A stretch of 7,569 nucleotides of DNA from UBA1205 sp045534635 (GTDB lineage Bacteria > Bacteroidota > Bacteroidia > Bacteroidales > WCHB1-69): positions 1-7,569 of the forward strand of contig JAZSKB010000024.1 of assembly GCA_045534635.1 (NCBI GenBank), written 5' to 3'. The number at the start of each line of letters is the position of its first letter. The first letter of the stretch is position 1. The position numbers and the translations under genes were made by a program. Shown piece after piece: positions 7,352-7,569 of the stretch. The notes under the pieces were generated by a model. That model worked only from the letters and a program-made list of their open reading frames with translations. It was not told where the DNA came from and made no database searches.

Positions 7352-7359
7352 CAAAGTTA
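7352..7359 (-). promoter_or_regulatory. Possible second -7 box upstream of the giant gene
   Basis: On the minus strand this reads TAACTTTG, again fitting TAnnTTTG. It would give a leader of roughly 80 bases before ATG 7261. The -33 position holds TTA, not TTG. It could be a second start site or a chance match in an AT-rich spacer. Confidence 0.35.
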
Positions 7360-7454
7360 TAAAAAATGTTTGAAATGCTAAAAAATGGTTTTGTAAAAAT
7401 TTTTCTTCCTGTCTAACAGTGTTTTAATAAAAAAAGTAAAAAAAGTTTCATTTT

Positions 7455-7485
7455 TTTGTTTGTATTAAAAAAAATTGTATTTTTG
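7455..7485 (+). promoter_or_regulatory. Rightward Bacteroidota promoter (TTTG-N19-TAnnTTTG) for a gene beyond the window
   Basis: TTTG at 7455-7458 is followed after 19 bases by TATTTTTG at 7478-7485, an exact fit to the primary sigma-factor consensus of this phylum in both sequence and spacing. Transcription would begin near 7490. No open reading frame of useful length starts before the window ends (the ATGs at 7499 and 7530 meet stops within a few codons), so the gene it drives must start beyond 7569. The surrounding T and A tracts make a chance match somewhat more likely than usual. Confidence 0.6.
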
Positions 7486-7528
7486 CAAAAAAAAATTAAT
7501 GAAATATTGATAAAAAAATAACGTGAAA

Positions 7529-7552
7529 TATGTATTAAGTTATTAATACATA
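7529..7552 (+). repeat. Perfect 10-bp inverted repeat in the presumed 5' leader of the rightward transcript
   Basis: The arms are TATGTATTAA (7529-7538) and TTAATACATA (7543-7552), separated by GTTA. The repeat lies about 40 bases after the likely transcription start. With only two G/C pairs the hairpin would be weak as RNA, and no T tract follows, so it is not a terminator. An operator for a dimeric regulator or a weak leader structure are both possible. Confidence 0.5.
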
Positions 7553-7569
7553 AAAATAAATAAAAAATA

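Larger units (their letters stand above)
7262..7569. other. Noncoding divergent promoter region (308 bases, right edge)
   Basis: No supportable coding sequence lies here. The stretch is extremely AT-rich with many A and T tracts and holds two leftward -7-like boxes (7282-7289 and 7352-7359), a rightward TTTG/TAnnTTTG promoter (7455-7485) and an inverted repeat (7529-7552). I see no tRNA, no terminator-like hairpin with a T run, and no transposon ends. The A-rich tail (7551-7569) resembles the sequence just upstream of start codons in this phylum. Confidence 0.7.

Overview
The window is very AT-rich and looks like a chromosomal segment of a Bacteroidota bacterium. The evidence is a giant secreted protein ending in a type B type IX secretion system (T9SS) sorting domain of the gliding-motility CHU_C kind, preceded by SBBP and SprB repeats. 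Promoter-like elements also fit the phylum's TTTG / TAnnTTTG consensus, and there are no clear Shine-Dalgarno sequences. The genus cannot be read from the sequence; an AT-rich, T9SS-bearing Flavobacteriales or Bacteroidales lineage is plausible.

Layout. Bases 2-208 (+) are the C-terminal end of a thioredoxin-fold protein cut by the window edge. After a 21-base gap, 230-991 (+) encodes an exported 253-residue protein that I do not firmly recognise; its fold looks LolA-like. Both probably share a transcript, which ends at a strong hairpin (995-1035) that is symmetrical and so also serves the gene converging from the right. On the minus strand, 7261 to 2372 is a 1629-residue T9SS cargo protein, followed with no intergenic base by a monofunctional aspartate kinase (2371 to 1058). 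Bases 7262-7569 are noncoding and hold promoter elements pointing both ways: leftward for the giant gene and rightward for a gene that must begin beyond the window. The rightward transcript would have a leader containing a perfect 10-bp inverted repeat.

How the genes relate. The left pair suggests an envelope or redox-linked function. The giant protein is predicted to cross the inner membrane by its signal peptide and then the outer membrane by the T9SS, ending up on the surface or outside the cell. Its order is DUF7948-like head, seven-bladed SBBP propeller, PKD domain, Ig-like stretches, five SprB repeats, CHU_C. Aspartate kinase starts the lysine/threonine/methionine/diaminopimelate pathway and has no obvious functional tie to a surface protein, but the TAA|ATG junction implies shared transcription and probably coupled translation.

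I do not see a clearly new molecular system here. The most notable observations are the zero-gap coupling of a housekeeping kinase to a giant surface protein, a correlated cysteine pattern among the SprB repeats, and the structured leader at the right edge.
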